Below, one piece after another: positions 53,336 through 61,746 of a stretch of DNA of 64,000 bases (position 1 is its first letter; each line of letters opens with the position of its first letter). This stretch comes from an uncultured Collinsella sp. (GTDB lineage: Bacteria > Actinomycetota > Coriobacteriia > Coriobacteriales > Coriobacteriaceae). Made by a program: the position numbers and the translations under genes. The notes below the pieces were generated by a model. It saw only the letters and a list, made by a program, of their open reading frames with translations. It was not told the origin of the DNA and did not search any database. Where the stretch lies: the NCBI GenBank assembly GCA_902470345.1, contig CABRGB010000002.1, positions 29,194 to 93,193 on the forward strand, written 5' to 3'.

Positions 53336-54547
53336 ATGGCGGCGCCCAATAATTCAATGCAACTTGAGGGAAAAACGATCCTGCTGGGCATTACCGGCGG
53401 TATCGCCGCCTATAAGTCGTGCAATATCGTGCGCCTGCTGCAAAAGCGCGGCGCGCGCGTCAAGGTCGTTATGAGCGAGCATGCCACGGAGTTTGTAGGG
53501 CCGCTTACGTTCCGCGCGCTCACGGGCGAGCCGGTCGCCATGGGCCTATTCGACGACCCCTCCGACCCCATCCACCACATTTCGCTCGCGCAGGAGCCCG
53601 ATCTGGTGGTCGTGGCGCCCGCGACGGCCAATATCATCGCCAAGATGGCAAACGGTATCGCCGATGACCTGATTTCCACGACGCTGCTCGCCACGCCGCG
53701 ACCCATTGCGATCGCGCCGGCCATGAACAATGGCATGTGGAAGGCGCCGGCAACCAAGGCCAATATGGCCACGCTGCGCGACCGCGGGGTGCACGTGGTT
53801 GGCCCCGGTAGTGGCTACCTTGCCTGCGGTGACGTGGACACGGGGCGCATGAGCGAGCCCGAGGACATTGTCGAAGCCATCTGCGAGGTGCTCAATCCCG
53901 TGCCGCAAGACCTGGCGGGCAAGCGCATCGTCATCACTGCCGGCCCCACGCATGAACCAATCGATCCGGTGCGCTTCATCGGCAACCGGTCATCGGGCAA
54001 GATGGGCATCGCCCTGGCGGGGGAGGCCGCACGCCGTGGTGCTGCGGTCACGCTCGTGCTGGGACCGACGTCACTCGACGTGGGTCGCGGCGTGGAGTGC
54101 GTACGCGTGCAGACCGCCGCAGAGATGCTGCAGGCGGCGCTGGGCGCCTTCCAGACGGCCGATGCTGCCATTTGCGCCGCGGCCGTCGCCGACTACACCC
54201 CCGCATCCCCTGCGGACCACAAGCTCAAAAAGGCCAACGAACGCTTGGATCGCATCGAGCTCGTCGAGACCGTTGATATTTTGGCTGAGCTCTCGCGCCA
54301 GAAGGGCGAGCGTCTTGTGATCGGATTTGCAGCCGAGACCGATAACGTCGTGGAGTACGCTGAGCGTAAATTGGCCCGCAAGGGCTGCGATGCGATCGTC
54401 GCCAACGATGTCTCGCGCGCCGATTCTGGCTTTGGAACAGACACCAATAAGGCTTGGATTGTGAGCACAGCGGGTACGCAGGAACTTCCCGTACTAACAA
54501 AACCCCAGCTCGCGGATACAATTTTGGACTTGCTCAAAAATAATTAA
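53336..54547 (+). CDS. coaBC: Bifunctional phosphopantothenoylcysteine decarboxylase/phosphopantothenate-cysteine ligase
   Basis: A 403-residue flavoenzyme of CoA synthesis. The N-terminal CoaC half has GITGGIAAYKS, APATANIIAKMANGIADDL, APAMNNGMW and VGPGSGYLACGD. The C-terminal CoaB half (from about 190) has ITAGPTHEPIDPVRFIGNRSSGKMG and, further on, the KKxNERLDRIELVETVDIL and NDVS motifs. The stop lies just before the tRNA-Pro promoter. Confidence 0.95.
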   Translation: MAAPNNSMQLEGKTILLGITGGIAAYKSCNIVRLLQKRGARVKVVMSEHATEFVGPLTFRALTGEPVAMGLFDDPSDPIHHISLAQEPDLVVVAPATANIIAKMANGIADDLISTTLLATPRPIAIAPAMNNGMWKAPATKANMATLRDRGVHVVGPGSGYLACGDVDTGRMSEPEDIVEAICEVLNPVPQDLAGKRIVITAGPTHEPIDPVRFIGNRSSGKMGIALAGEAARRGAAVTLVLGPTSLDVGRGVECVRVQTAAEMLQAALGAFQTADAAICAAAVADYTPASPADHKLKKANERLDRIELVETVDILAELSRQKGERLVIGFAAETDNVVEYAERKLARKGCDAIVANDVSRADSGFGTDTNKAWIVSTAGTQELPVLTKPQLADTILDLLKNN

Positions 54548-54554
54548 AAAAGTT

Positions 54555-54584
54555 CTTGCACAAGGCCAAAGTTTCGGGTTAATA
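54555..54584 (+). promoter_or_regulatory. tRNA-Pro promoter
   Basis: TTGCAC, 18-bp spacer, TAATAT. It begins 8 bp after the coaBC stop and ends 43 bp before the tRNA. Confidence 0.65.
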
Positions 54585-54627
54585 TACTCCCTGTTGCGAG
54601 CGAGAGCACAGCAACAAACAAAAGCTT

Positions 54628-54704
<77 letters not shown>

Positions 54705-54713
54705 GAAGTTTGC

Positions 54714-54749
54714 AGGTCAGGCACCTAGTGCCTGACCTTTTTTGTTTTT
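54714..54749 (+). terminator. Terminator of tRNA-Pro
   Basis: Perfect 11-bp stem AGGTCAGGCAC / GTGCCTGACCT with a CTA loop, then TTTTTTGTTTTT. Confidence 0.92.
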
Positions 54750-54814
54750 AATCATCAAGATTCATTTGCTTTAAGCAACAACTTTCTCAATCGATGCAAT
54801 CACCGAATCAAAAC

Positions 54815-54871
54815 GTGTACGTCAGCCTCCAAAAACGACATTTTTCGACATGTTTGGAGGCTGATGTACAC
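54815..54871. repeat. Intergenic inverted repeat upstream of pgsA
   Basis: Arms 54815-54833 and 54853-54871 pair over 19 bp with one G-T. The 19-nt loop contains a short direct repeat CGACA. No T run, so it is not an obvious terminator. Confidence 0.85.
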
Positions 54872-54999
54872 AAATGCAGAATCCCGCGCAGCCCAGAACC
54901 ATCCTCCATATGTCTGGACTCTCTATGGCAGCGCTGGATAGACATCGCCAGAACGGGTATAGTATCGAAAGTTTTGTCGTTTACCAGCGGGGGAGTCCT

Positions 55000-55704
55000 G
55001 TGGGCATCAAGAAGAAGATCAAAAAGGAGCTTATCGGCACTTCCGATTACCCGTCGAATAAGATCTTCACGATCTCCAATTTCATTACCTTTACGCGCCT
55101 GGTCCTCACGCTCGTCTTCCTGTACCTGTTTGTGACGGACAACAACCGTGTGGTCGCCATTGTCATCTATGCCATCGCGGCTTCCACCGACTGGATGGAC
55201 GGTCAAATTGCCCGCATGACCAAAACGGTCTCGTGGCTCGGCAAGGTCATGGATCCCATCTGCGACCGCGCGCTGCTGTTTACCGGCGTGCTGGGCCTGG
55301 TGGTCCGCGGCGAATTGCCCATCTGGGTCTGCGTGCTCATTATCGGCCGCGATATCTACCTGGGCATCGGCTCGCTCATCGTGCGCCATTACCACCCTCG
55401 CCCCATCGACGTCGTCTTTCCCGGCAAGATTGCCACGGCACTGCTCATGACCGGCTTCTCGCTCATGCTGCTGGGCTTTCCCGTCGTGGACGGCTGGCAT
55501 CTGCTGCCCGCCACGTTCACGGCATTCCCGGGCCTCAACGGCAGCTCGGTGCCCCTCGGCATCTTCTTTGTGTACGGCGGCGTGATCTTCTCCATGCTCA
55601 CCGCTGTCATCTATTCCATTAAGGGAGGGGCGGCCATTAAACAGGCCATCGCGCATCCCGAGGACGAGGACACCGACTTTCTCAACCCCGAAATCGAAGA
55701 CTGA
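55000..55704 (+). CDS. pgsA: CDP-diacylglycerol-glycerol-3-phosphate 3-phosphatidyltransferase
   Basis: A 234-residue membrane enzyme forming phosphatidylglycerol-phosphate. The CDP-alcohol phosphotransferase motif is clear: STDWMDGQIAR, then GKVMDPICDR (D-x2-D-G-x2-A-R-x8-G-x3-D-x3-D). It starts at GTG 55000 (GGGGAG upstream), directly before KKKIKKELIGTSDYPSNK; the upstream in-frame ATG at 54874 would add an unlikely leader and overlap the intergenic repeat region. It has an acidic C-terminal tail. Actinobacterial genomes often place pgsA near garA/merR as here. Confidence 0.9.
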   Translation: MGIKKKIKKELIGTSDYPSNKIFTISNFITFTRLVLTLVFLYLFVTDNNRVVAIVIYAIAASTDWMDGQIARMTKTVSWLGKVMDPICDRALLFTGVLGLVVRGELPIWVCVLIIGRDIYLGIGSLIVRHYHPRPIDVVFPGKIATALLMTGFSLMLLGFPVVDGWHLLPATFTAFPGLNGSSVPLGIFFVYGGVIFSMLTAVIYSIKGGAAIKQAIAHPEDEDTDFLNPEIED

Positions 55705-55769
55705 TTCATTGGGGTATGATTACGTACGGTTCATTCTTTGCGGCGTGGCCGCGTTAGATAGGGGTTGTC

Positions 55770-56204
55770 ATGGACAACAAGGTTAACAATATGCCTCAGA
55801 ACGATAAGACTGCGGACGCTACCTGCGTTTTCCGCGTTCCTTCGAGCGATGTCACCGTTCCCGACCTTATGGCCAACGTGCGCATCACCGCTCCTGTTCT
55901 GTCCATCGTCAAGGGTCCGCAGACCGGAGCTGCCTTTGAGCTCGAGGACGACGTGACCACCATCGGCCGCGATCCCGCGAACGGCATTTTCCTCAACGAC
56001 ATGACCGTCTCGCGCAGCCACGCACGCATTATTCGTGAGGGCCTGGGCGCCCGTATTGAGGATCTGGGCTCGCTCAACGGCACCTGGGTCGACGGCGCCA
56101 TCGTCAACGGTGCTCCGCTGCACGACGGCTCTTCCGTTCAGATCGGTACGTTCACGCTCATCTACCACGAGAGCACGCCGGAGCGCATCGAAACCGGTGA
56201 GTAG
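55770..56204 (+). CDS. GarA/OdhI-like FHA-domain protein
   Basis: A 144-residue protein. The FHA domain occupies about 45-130 (TTIGRDPANGIFLNDMTVSRSHARI, in parts, and LGSLNGTWVDGA). Before it, ATCVFRVPSSD resembles the N-terminal phospho-threonine motif (T-x-VFR) of mycobacterial GarA and corynebacterial OdhI. In those proteins, phosphorylation by a Ser/Thr kinase makes the FHA domain fold back and stop inhibiting metabolic enzymes. The following MerR gene (3-bp gap) repeats the garA-merR synteny. No kinase gene is in the window. Confidence 0.85.
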   Translation: MDNKVNNMPQNDKTADATCVFRVPSSDVTVPDLMANVRITAPVLSIVKGPQTGAAFELEDDVTTIGRDPANGIFLNDMTVSRSHARIIREGLGARIEDLGSLNGTWVDGAIVNGAPLHDGSSVQIGTFTLIYHESTPERIETGE

Positions 56205-56207
56205 GTA

Positions 56208-57092
56208 ATGGCCGAACGCAACTATCTGAGTATCGGCCAAGTCGTCAACCTTCTTCGAGGCGCATACCCCGATTTATCGAACTCAAAAATTAGATTTTTA
56301 GAAGATGAGGGGCTCATCACCCCTCATCGTACGCCTAAGGGGTATCGCCAGTACTCCAAGGAAGACGTTGACCGTCTCGAGGTCATCCTGCATCTGCAGA
56401 AGACCCGCTACATGCCGCTCAACGTCATTAAGCAGCGTTTGGAAAACGCAACGGACCTGTCCACTTTGGCTTACGAGGTGGGTCTTCTGTCCGATGTTCC
56501 GCTTAAGACGGAGCCCAAAGAGACCAAGCAAAAGCTGCATCCCATCGAGACGATTCCCGACATGCTCGGTGTTGAGATTTCGTTCATCCGCTCCCTTGCC
56601 GAGAACGATCTTATCCGCATCATCAAGAGCCCGCAGAACCGAGAGCTCGTCGATGGCCGAGATTTCCCGATCATCCGTTACTGCTCGGAGCTGTCGCGCT
56701 TCCACATTGAGCCGCGCAACCTGCGTCAGTACGTATCGTCGGCAAACCGCGAGTCTTCGATGTTTGAGCAGGTTCTCGTGAGCATGCTCGGCATGGATAC
56801 CTCCGATGACGAGCGCGACGCCAAGCTCGAGCGCGCTTTTAAGAAGCTGCACGACCTCACCGAGGGTGTGCATACCGCGCTCCTTAAGAACCGTGTCTTT
56901 GAGTCGCTCAACGCCGTGGTCGAGGACGCTGACATCGATGCTCTCGATGAGGAGATCGCGCGTTCCGAATCCACCAAGGCTAAAAGCGATGGGGCAAGCG
57001 TCCCCGCGGTTGCCGCGCACGACGAGTCGCTCGTGCAGCCGTCCAAGGTCGTCGTCCCCTCGCATAGCTCGTCTGCTAACGCGGGTAAATAA
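56208..57092 (+). CDS. MerR-family transcriptional regulator (Rv1828-like)
   Basis: A 294-residue regulator. The N-terminal winged helix (SIGQVVNLLRGAYPDLSNSKIRFLEDEGLI, in parts, then TPKGYRQYSKEDVDRL) is MerR-type. About residues 100-200 form a second MerR-like helical domain (the ISFIRSLAENDLIRI segment). A low-complexity Ser/Ala tail follows. Its position after a GarA-like gene matches the mycobacterial Rv1827-Rv1828 order. Targets unknown. Confidence 0.87.
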   Translation: MAERNYLSIGQVVNLLRGAYPDLSNSKIRFLEDEGLITPHRTPKGYRQYSKEDVDRLEVILHLQKTRYMPLNVIKQRLENATDLSTLAYEVGLLSDVPLKTEPKETKQKLHPIETIPDMLGVEISFIRSLAENDLIRIIKSPQNRELVDGRDFPIIRYCSELSRFHIEPRNLRQYVSSANRESSMFEQVLVSMLGMDTSDDERDAKLERAFKKLHDLTEGVHTALLKNRVFESLNAVVEDADIDALDEEIARSESTKAKSDGASVPAVAAHDESLVQPSKVVVPSHSSSANAGK

Positions 57093-57128
57093 ACGCCGCC
57101 CACCCGACAATCCATGAAAGGTCACACA

Positions 57129-57659
57129 GTGTACGACTTCGAATCTCATATCGTCGACATCCCCGACTATCCCGAGCCCGGAGTCGTCTTTAAGGACATC
57201 ACGCCGCTCTTTGGCAATCCTGAGGCTCTGAAGGCCATGGTCGATGCACTCGCCGAGCATTTTGCTGGCATGGGCATTACTAAGGTCGTCGGCCCCGAGG
57301 CTCGTGGCTTTATGGTGGGCGTGCCCGTGGCCGTCGCCCTGGGCGCCGGCTTTGTTCCCGCACGTAAGCCGGGTAAACTGCCGCGCAAGACGGTGAGCGA
57401 GAGCTATGAGCTCGAGTACGGAACGGATTCTATCGAGATCCACGCCGATGCTATCAGCTCTAAAGATACCGTGTTGATTCTGGATGACTTGGTCGCGACG
57501 GGCGGAACCGTCGAGGCAACAGGTAAACTGGTGCGAGATATGGGCGCAAAGCTTGTGGGCTACGGTTGTATCCTTGAGCTTGCGTTTCTCAACCCGCGCA
57601 AGAAGCTCACACCTTCTAATGAGGACGTTGAGCTCTTTAGCCTGGTAACGGTGGACTAG
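57129..57659 (+). CDS. apt: Adenine phosphoribosyltransferase
   Basis: A 176-residue purine salvage enzyme (adenine + PRPP to AMP). PDYPEPGVVFKDITPLF opens the family pattern. PEARGFMVGVPVA binds purine, KPGKLPRKTVSESYELEYG the flexible loop, and VLILDDLVATGGT is the PRPP-binding motif. GTG 57129 with AAAGG 7 bp upstream is chosen; ATG 57114 lacks a ribosome site but is in frame. Confidence 0.93.
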   Translation: MYDFESHIVDIPDYPEPGVVFKDITPLFGNPEALKAMVDALAEHFAGMGITKVVGPEARGFMVGVPVAVALGAGFVPARKPGKLPRKTVSESYELEYGTDSIEIHADAISSKDTVLILDDLVATGGTVEATGKLVRDMGAKLVGYGCILELAFLNPRKKLTPSNEDVELFSLVTVD

Positions 57660-57691
57660 CCGCTACCCTTAGATACCGGAAAGGAAGCTAC

Positions 57692-58807
57692 ATGCGCACA
57701 GCAAACACGCACAGAAACATGGCACGCTGCGCTGCTACGGCAACCCTCGCTTGTGTTTTGGGCCTGGGCCTCGTGGCTCCGGCCTACGCCGATACCGCAT
57801 CCGACCTTGCCGCTGCTCGTACCAAGCTCGAGCAGATTGGCACCCAAACCCAGCAAATTCATGAAGAACTCTCCGCACAGACGCAGGAGCTTGATCAGAC
57901 TGCAGGCGAGATCACGCAAAAGCAGCAAGAGATTGCCGAGGGTCAGGCAAAGCTTTCGAGCTACGTTGCCGGTGAGTACAAGACCGGCGGTCTGAGTCTC
58001 CTTCAGGTTCTGACGGGCGTCGATGATCTGGGCGATATGCTCAACCGTCTGTTCTACTACGGCAAGGTTTCCGACAAGCAGGCCCAGACCATTCAGGAGG
58101 TCAAGGACCTTAAGCAGCAGCTCACCGATAAGCAGACCGAGCAGGAGAAGAACGTCGCCGCGACGCAGAAGAAGGTCGACGAGCTCAATGCCCAGCAGGC
58201 TGAGGCCCAGAGTGTCGTGAACTCCCTGGATTCACAGCTGCAGGCCGAGCTTGCTGCCGAGGCCGAGGCCAACGCCGCGCTGCAGGCTGGTATCAACGCC
58301 AGCACCGCCGAAAAGGCCACGGTGAGCAACGACACCGCCGGTACGACCGAGAACACCAACAATGGTGGCGGTACGACCAACAACGGCGGCGGCAACACCC
58401 CCGCGCCCGCTCCTGCTCCCTCGCCGCAGCCTTCGACGCCCGCTCCTGCTCCGACGCCTTCCGCACCGAGCCAGTCCGTTGACGGTGGTACCGTTGTTTC
58501 GCGCGCCTACAGCAAGCTTGGTTGTGCTTATTCTTGGGGCGGCATTGGACCGAACAGCTTTGACTGCTCCGGCTTTGTGAGCTACTGCCTCACCGGCCGT
58601 TATTGCCGTCTTGGCACCACGGGCACCTTTATGGGCTGGACCCGCGTGTCCGATCCCCAGCCTGGCGACGTCGTTGTTAACTCTTACCACACCGGCATCT
58701 ACATTGGTAACGGCCAGATGATCCATGCTTCCGACTACAGCACGGGCGTTATCATCAGCTCCGTTGCTGCTGGCATGAACAACAATTACATTTTCGTTCG
58801 CTACTAA
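57692..58807 (+). CDS. Secreted NlpC/P60 peptidoglycan endopeptidase with coiled coil
   Basis: A 371-residue exported cell-wall hydrolase. The signal peptide ends near VAPAYA (about residue 33). A long coiled coil (about 35-215) follows, then a Thr/Asn/Gly and Ala/Pro linker (about 225-265), and a C-terminal NlpC/P60 domain (about 268-371) with catalytic Cys292 (FDCSGF), His333 (YHTGIYIG) and His345 (MIHAS). It resembles RipA/PcsB-type division hydrolases. GGAAAGGAAG precedes ATG 57692. Confidence 0.92.
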   Translation: MRTANTHRNMARCAATATLACVLGLGLVAPAYADTASDLAAARTKLEQIGTQTQQIHEELSAQTQELDQTAGEITQKQQEIAEGQAKLSSYVAGEYKTGGLSLLQVLTGVDDLGDMLNRLFYYGKVSDKQAQTIQEVKDLKQQLTDKQTEQEKNVAATQKKVDELNAQQAEAQSVVNSLDSQLQAELAAEAEANAALQAGINASTAEKATVSNDTAGTTENTNNGGGTTNNGGGNTPAPAPAPSPQPSTPAPAPTPSAPSQSVDGGTVVSRAYSKLGCAYSWGGIGPNSFDCSGFVSYCLTGRYCRLGTTGTFMGWTRVSDPQPGDVVVNSYHTGIYIGNGQMIHASDYSTGVIISSVAAGMNNNYIFVRY

Positions 58808-58830
58808 GTGTTCTAACTCAGTAAACGAAG

Positions 58831-58870
58831 GTGGACCTCGTATCCTTTGGGTGCAAGGTCCATTCTTTTA
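58831..58870 (+). terminator. Terminator-like hairpin after the NlpC/P60 gene
   Basis: TGGACCT (58832-58838) pairs with AGGTCCA (58856-58862), then TTCTTTTA. Confidence 0.6.
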
Positions 58871-58901
58871 TCTCGACCGTAAGTTTTGCGTGTAAGCAAC
58901 A

Positions 58902-58922
58902 ATCTAGTTTTGAATACTAGAT
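58902..58922. promoter_or_regulatory. Operator-like inverted repeat before degV
   Basis: ATCTAG-N9-CTAGAT; the left part, AATCTAGTTTTGAATAC, recurs with one change at 60574-60590, upstream of the DUF1836 regulator. A TATAAT -10 lies at 58950-58955. Confidence 0.6.
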
Positions 58923-58984
58923 ATGCGCAGCATCTGTCAAAAAGATAGGTATAATTGTTGAGGAACAACTAGAAAGGACCCTCA

Positions 58985-59851
58985 ATGAGCTGGGCACTTA
59001 TTTCCGATTCGAGCTGTAATCTTCGCGATTGGCAACCAACCGCACCTCATACTACCTTTGCATTTGCACCCCTTAAGATCCGAGTGGGTGAGCGCGAATT
59101 TGTTGACGACCTCTCGCTCGATGTTCACGAGCTTAACTGCGCCGTACAGGCGGAGTCGAAGGCCTCTTCGAGCGCTTGTCCCAGCGTAGGGGAGTGGGCC
59201 GAGCTCTTTAAGCTCGCCGACAAGACGATCTGCATGCCAATCTCGGAGGGTGTCTCTGGAAGCTATAATGCTGCCGCTACGGCGCGCGATATGGTACTTG
59301 CCGAGGAGCCCAATCGTCAGATTCATTTGGTTAATTCGCGGGCAGCAGGCGGCAAGATGGACCTGATCTTCTTACTGTTTGATCGCCATCTTGCAAGTAA
59401 CCCGGACGTCTCCTTTGAGGATGCCTGCGCTTACTTCGATAGCTTGGAGCAGAACAGCAAGATTCTCTTTAGCCTGTGTAATTACGAGAACCTTGCAAAG
59501 GCTGGACGTATTCCTAAGGCAGCCGGCGTCATTGCCAACAAGCTCAATATCCGCATTTTGGGAACGGCGAGCGAAGCGGGCAAAATTGAACTCGTTGGGC
59601 ACACGCGTGGCGTGAAAAAGATGCTCGCCAAAATTGTCGACACCATGGAGGCAGAGGGCTTTACTGGCGGGGTAGTCGTCATCGATCACGTGGAAAACGA
59701 GGAGGGCGCCCAGGCGCTTGCCGACCGCATTGTCGAGCACTGGCCCGGAACCAAGACGATTATCATGCCCTGCAACGGCCTGGATTCCTATTACGCCGAG
59801 ATGCACGGCCTCATCATCGGCTACGGCATGGGTGTGGCTTCGGGCCGATAA
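58985..59851 (+). CDS. DegV family fatty-acid-binding protein
   Basis: A 288-residue DegV-fold protein (fatty-acid-binding, FakB-like). ALISDSSCNLRDW opens the domain, and ICMPISEGVSGSYNAAATARDM and VNSRAAGGKMDLI hold the lipid-carboxylate-binding Ser region. C-terminal KAGRIPKAAGVIANKLNIRIL and GYGMGVASGR complete it. It may present fatty acids to a kinase such as FakA; no fakA is here. It is preceded by an operator shared with the DUF1836 regulator, convergent downstream. Confidence 0.9.
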   Translation: MSWALISDSSCNLRDWQPTAPHTTFAFAPLKIRVGEREFVDDLSLDVHELNCAVQAESKASSSACPSVGEWAELFKLADKTICMPISEGVSGSYNAAATARDMVLAEEPNRQIHLVNSRAAGGKMDLIFLLFDRHLASNPDVSFEDACAYFDSLEQNSKILFSLCNYENLAKAGRIPKAAGVIANKLNIRILGTASEAGKIELVGHTRGVKKMLAKIVDTMEAEGFTGGVVVIDHVENEEGAQALADRIVEHWPGTKTIIMPCNGLDSYYAEMHGLIIGYGMGVASGR

Positions 59852-59873
59852 TTTCCAACTAGTCAAACACACA

Positions 59874-59908
59874 GGCGGGATAAGGGGCCAGTGGCTCTTT
59901 ATCCCGCC
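59874..59908. terminator. Bidirectional terminator between degV and DUF1836 gene
   Basis: GGCGGGATAA and TTATCCCGCC are perfect arms with a G/C-rich centre; both genes converge here. Confidence 0.75.
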
Positions 59909-59923
59909 CGTCTTATACCTCAG

Positions 59924-60535
59924 TTAGCTATTAAACCCATTGAACTTAAGGTAGCTCATCAGGTATGCCTTCGAAACAAAGGACGATACGGCACTGCGTA
60001 CAAGCAATGACTCGCGCGTAACCTGATGGGCGGTATCGGGCACGGGAGTCTGCTCGACAGAAAACGCCGAACGAATCGATGCCTCTAGTTGATCGACTAC
60101 ATAATCGAAAGCCGTCGGAGCGTCGTAACTCAAGCGCTGAATATTAAACAGCGCCTGAACCGCGGCGATGGGCAGCACCTGCTTAAAGATACAAATGGCG
60201 ATGAGACGCGCAATCTGCTCACGGCCATACTGCTTTTTAACCGGAGCAGGAACGAGACCGACCTTTACGTAGTTATTGATCATCGAAGGCGTGATAACGG
60301 GCTGCTCTACGCAAATCGAAAGCGGCTCCATCCACAGTTCGATGTACTCAATGACCTGGTCACGATAGAGCGTTACGTTGGGCAGCTGATCATAGCGCGA
60401 CAGGCTCAACGCGTTGAGGTTACTCACGATATCGGATTGAATAAATGCATCCGGCAGCACCGTCGGCTGAATATCCTCCGGCTTAATGCTGACCGATGTA
60501 TCGGACATCGGGATAACATATTTAGCATGGTTCAT
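59924..60535 (-). CDS. DUF1836 family HTH regulator
   Basis: A 203-residue MerR-like protein. TPSMINNYVKVGLVPAPVKKQYGREQIARLIAI is the DUF1836 DNA-binding segment, read in parts. ATG 60535 is chosen because GGAGG lies 6 bp upstream; the open frame extends to 60664 without another good start. Its own upstream region carries CTAGATAATCTAG and AATCTAGTTTTGCATAC, which closely match the degV upstream site. Autoregulation and control of degV are therefore likely. Confidence 0.8.
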   Translation of the reverse strand: MNHAKYVIPMSDTSVSIKPEDIQPTVLPDAFIQSDIVSNLNALSLSRYDQLPNVTLYRDQVIEYIELWMEPLSICVEQPVITPSMINNYVKVGLVPAPVKKQYGREQIARLIAICIFKQVLPIAAVQALFNIQRLSYDAPTAFDYVVDQLEASIRSAFSVEQTPVPDTAHQVTRESLLVRSAVSSFVSKAYLMSYLKFNGFNS

Positions 60536-60567
60536 AAGAGGCCTCCGTTCATTTTCTATATTGTATT

Positions 60568-60590
60568 CTAGATAATCTAGTTTTGCATAC
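60568..60590. promoter_or_regulatory. Operator-like site of the DUF1836 gene
   Basis: CTAGAT-A-ATCTAG inverted repeat followed by TTTTGCATAC; 16 of 17 bases of AATCTAGTTTTGCATAC match the degV upstream site. Confidence 0.6.
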
Positions 60591-60607
60591 CACATAGCCG
60601 CTAAGTA

Positions 60608-60649
60608 AAAGTGGTTGGACAGCACATTAACGCACCGTCCAACCACTTT
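60608..60649 (-). terminator. Terminator of trxB
   Basis: Perfect AAAGTGGTTGGAC / GTCCAACCACTTT stem; TTTTAC follows on the minus strand. Confidence 0.8.
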
Positions 60650-60689
60650 GTTTAAAGATATCAACCTTACATAAGATATATTATCGTAC

Positions 60690-61628
60690 TTATCCGCGTA
60701 GGAAAGCGTATGCGCTGGTAGCCGCTATGGCTCCGTCCGAAACGGCGGTCACAACCTGGCGTAAACGCTTGGAGCGGATATCGCCGGCTGCGAATAAGCC
60801 GGGCGTACGGGTGGCCATCGAATCGTCGGTAACAATGCCGCCGTCCGGAGCCAGATCGACGAGATGCTCAACCAGCTCGGTGTGTGGCTGCGTGCCCGCA
60901 AAGACAAAGATGCCAAAAGAGCCAGGTTCAAAGGACTCAGTCTGCATTTCACCAGTCGCATTGTCCTTGAACGTGATTGTCGTGGGCATCGATTCACCAG
61001 AAAGCTCAACAATACTAGTTTGGTACCTAACTGAAATATTGTCCTTAGCAAGTACCTTATTCACAACGCCCTCGGGTGCACGGAACTGATCGCGACGCAA
61101 CACAATGGTCACGCTGCTGGCAATGTCGGACAGGAACAGCGCCTCCTCGCATGCCGAATTGCCGCCTCCGATAACAAAGACCTGCTTGCCACGGAAGAAC
61201 ATACCGTCACACGTCGCGCAATACGAAACGCCACGACCGCGATACGTGTCCTCGCCAACAAAACCCGCAGGTCGTGGCGTGGCGCCCATGCACGCAATGA
61301 CGCTCTTGGCCGTTGTGTCGCCCATATCATGATGGATGGTAAATTGAGCCGCATCGGCATCGTAATCGACGCCTGTCACCATACTCCATTCAACCTGAGC
61401 TCCCAGGCCTTCAGCATGCTGTTGGAATCGCTCACCAAGTTCAACACCGCTCAGCAGCGGAATGCCAGGATAATTCTCAATCTCGTTGGACGTGGCGATC
61501 TGTCCGCCAGACATGCCCTGCTCAAGGACAGTCGTCGTCAGGTTGGCGCGCGCCGCATAAATGGCGGCAGCATAGCCCGCAGGGCCGCCGCCGATAATCG
61601 CAACATCGATTGTCTGATCGGTAGTCAT
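60690..61628 (-). CDS. trxB: Thioredoxin reductase
   Basis: A 312-residue FAD/NADPH flavoprotein. AIIGGGPAGYAAAIYAAR binds FAD. GGQIATSNEIENYPG, the redox pair Cys137/Cys140 in CATCDG, the GGGNSACEEALFLS NADPH site and GLFAAGDIRSKRLRQV are all present. It reduces thioredoxin in the cytoplasm. ATG 61628 with GAGAGG upstream is preferred over a longer frame. A strong hairpin terminates it before the DUF1836 gene. No trxA is adjacent. Confidence 0.94.
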   Translation of the reverse strand: MTTDQTIDVAIIGGGPAGYAAAIYAARANLTTTVLEQGMSGGQIATSNEIENYPGIPLLSGVELGERFQQHAEGLGAQVEWSMVTGVDYDADAAQFTIHHDMGDTTAKSVIACMGATPRPAGFVGEDTYRGRGVSYCATCDGMFFRGKQVFVIGGGNSACEEALFLSDIASSVTIVLRRDQFRAPEGVVNKVLAKDNISVRYQTSIVELSGESMPTTITFKDNATGEMQTESFEPGSFGIFVFAGTQPHTELVEHLVDLAPDGGIVTDDSMATRTPGLFAAGDIRSKRLRQVVTAVSDGAIAATSAYAFLRG

Positions 61629-61746
61629 GAAGAGTCCTCTCGTCGAAACGTTGTCGTTCTTTGCGCTCATACCCAAATTTACATGAACGTGACACTCATG
61701 CACTACAATGATAAATCCGTGTTACAACGTCGAAGGGGAGTTATCG

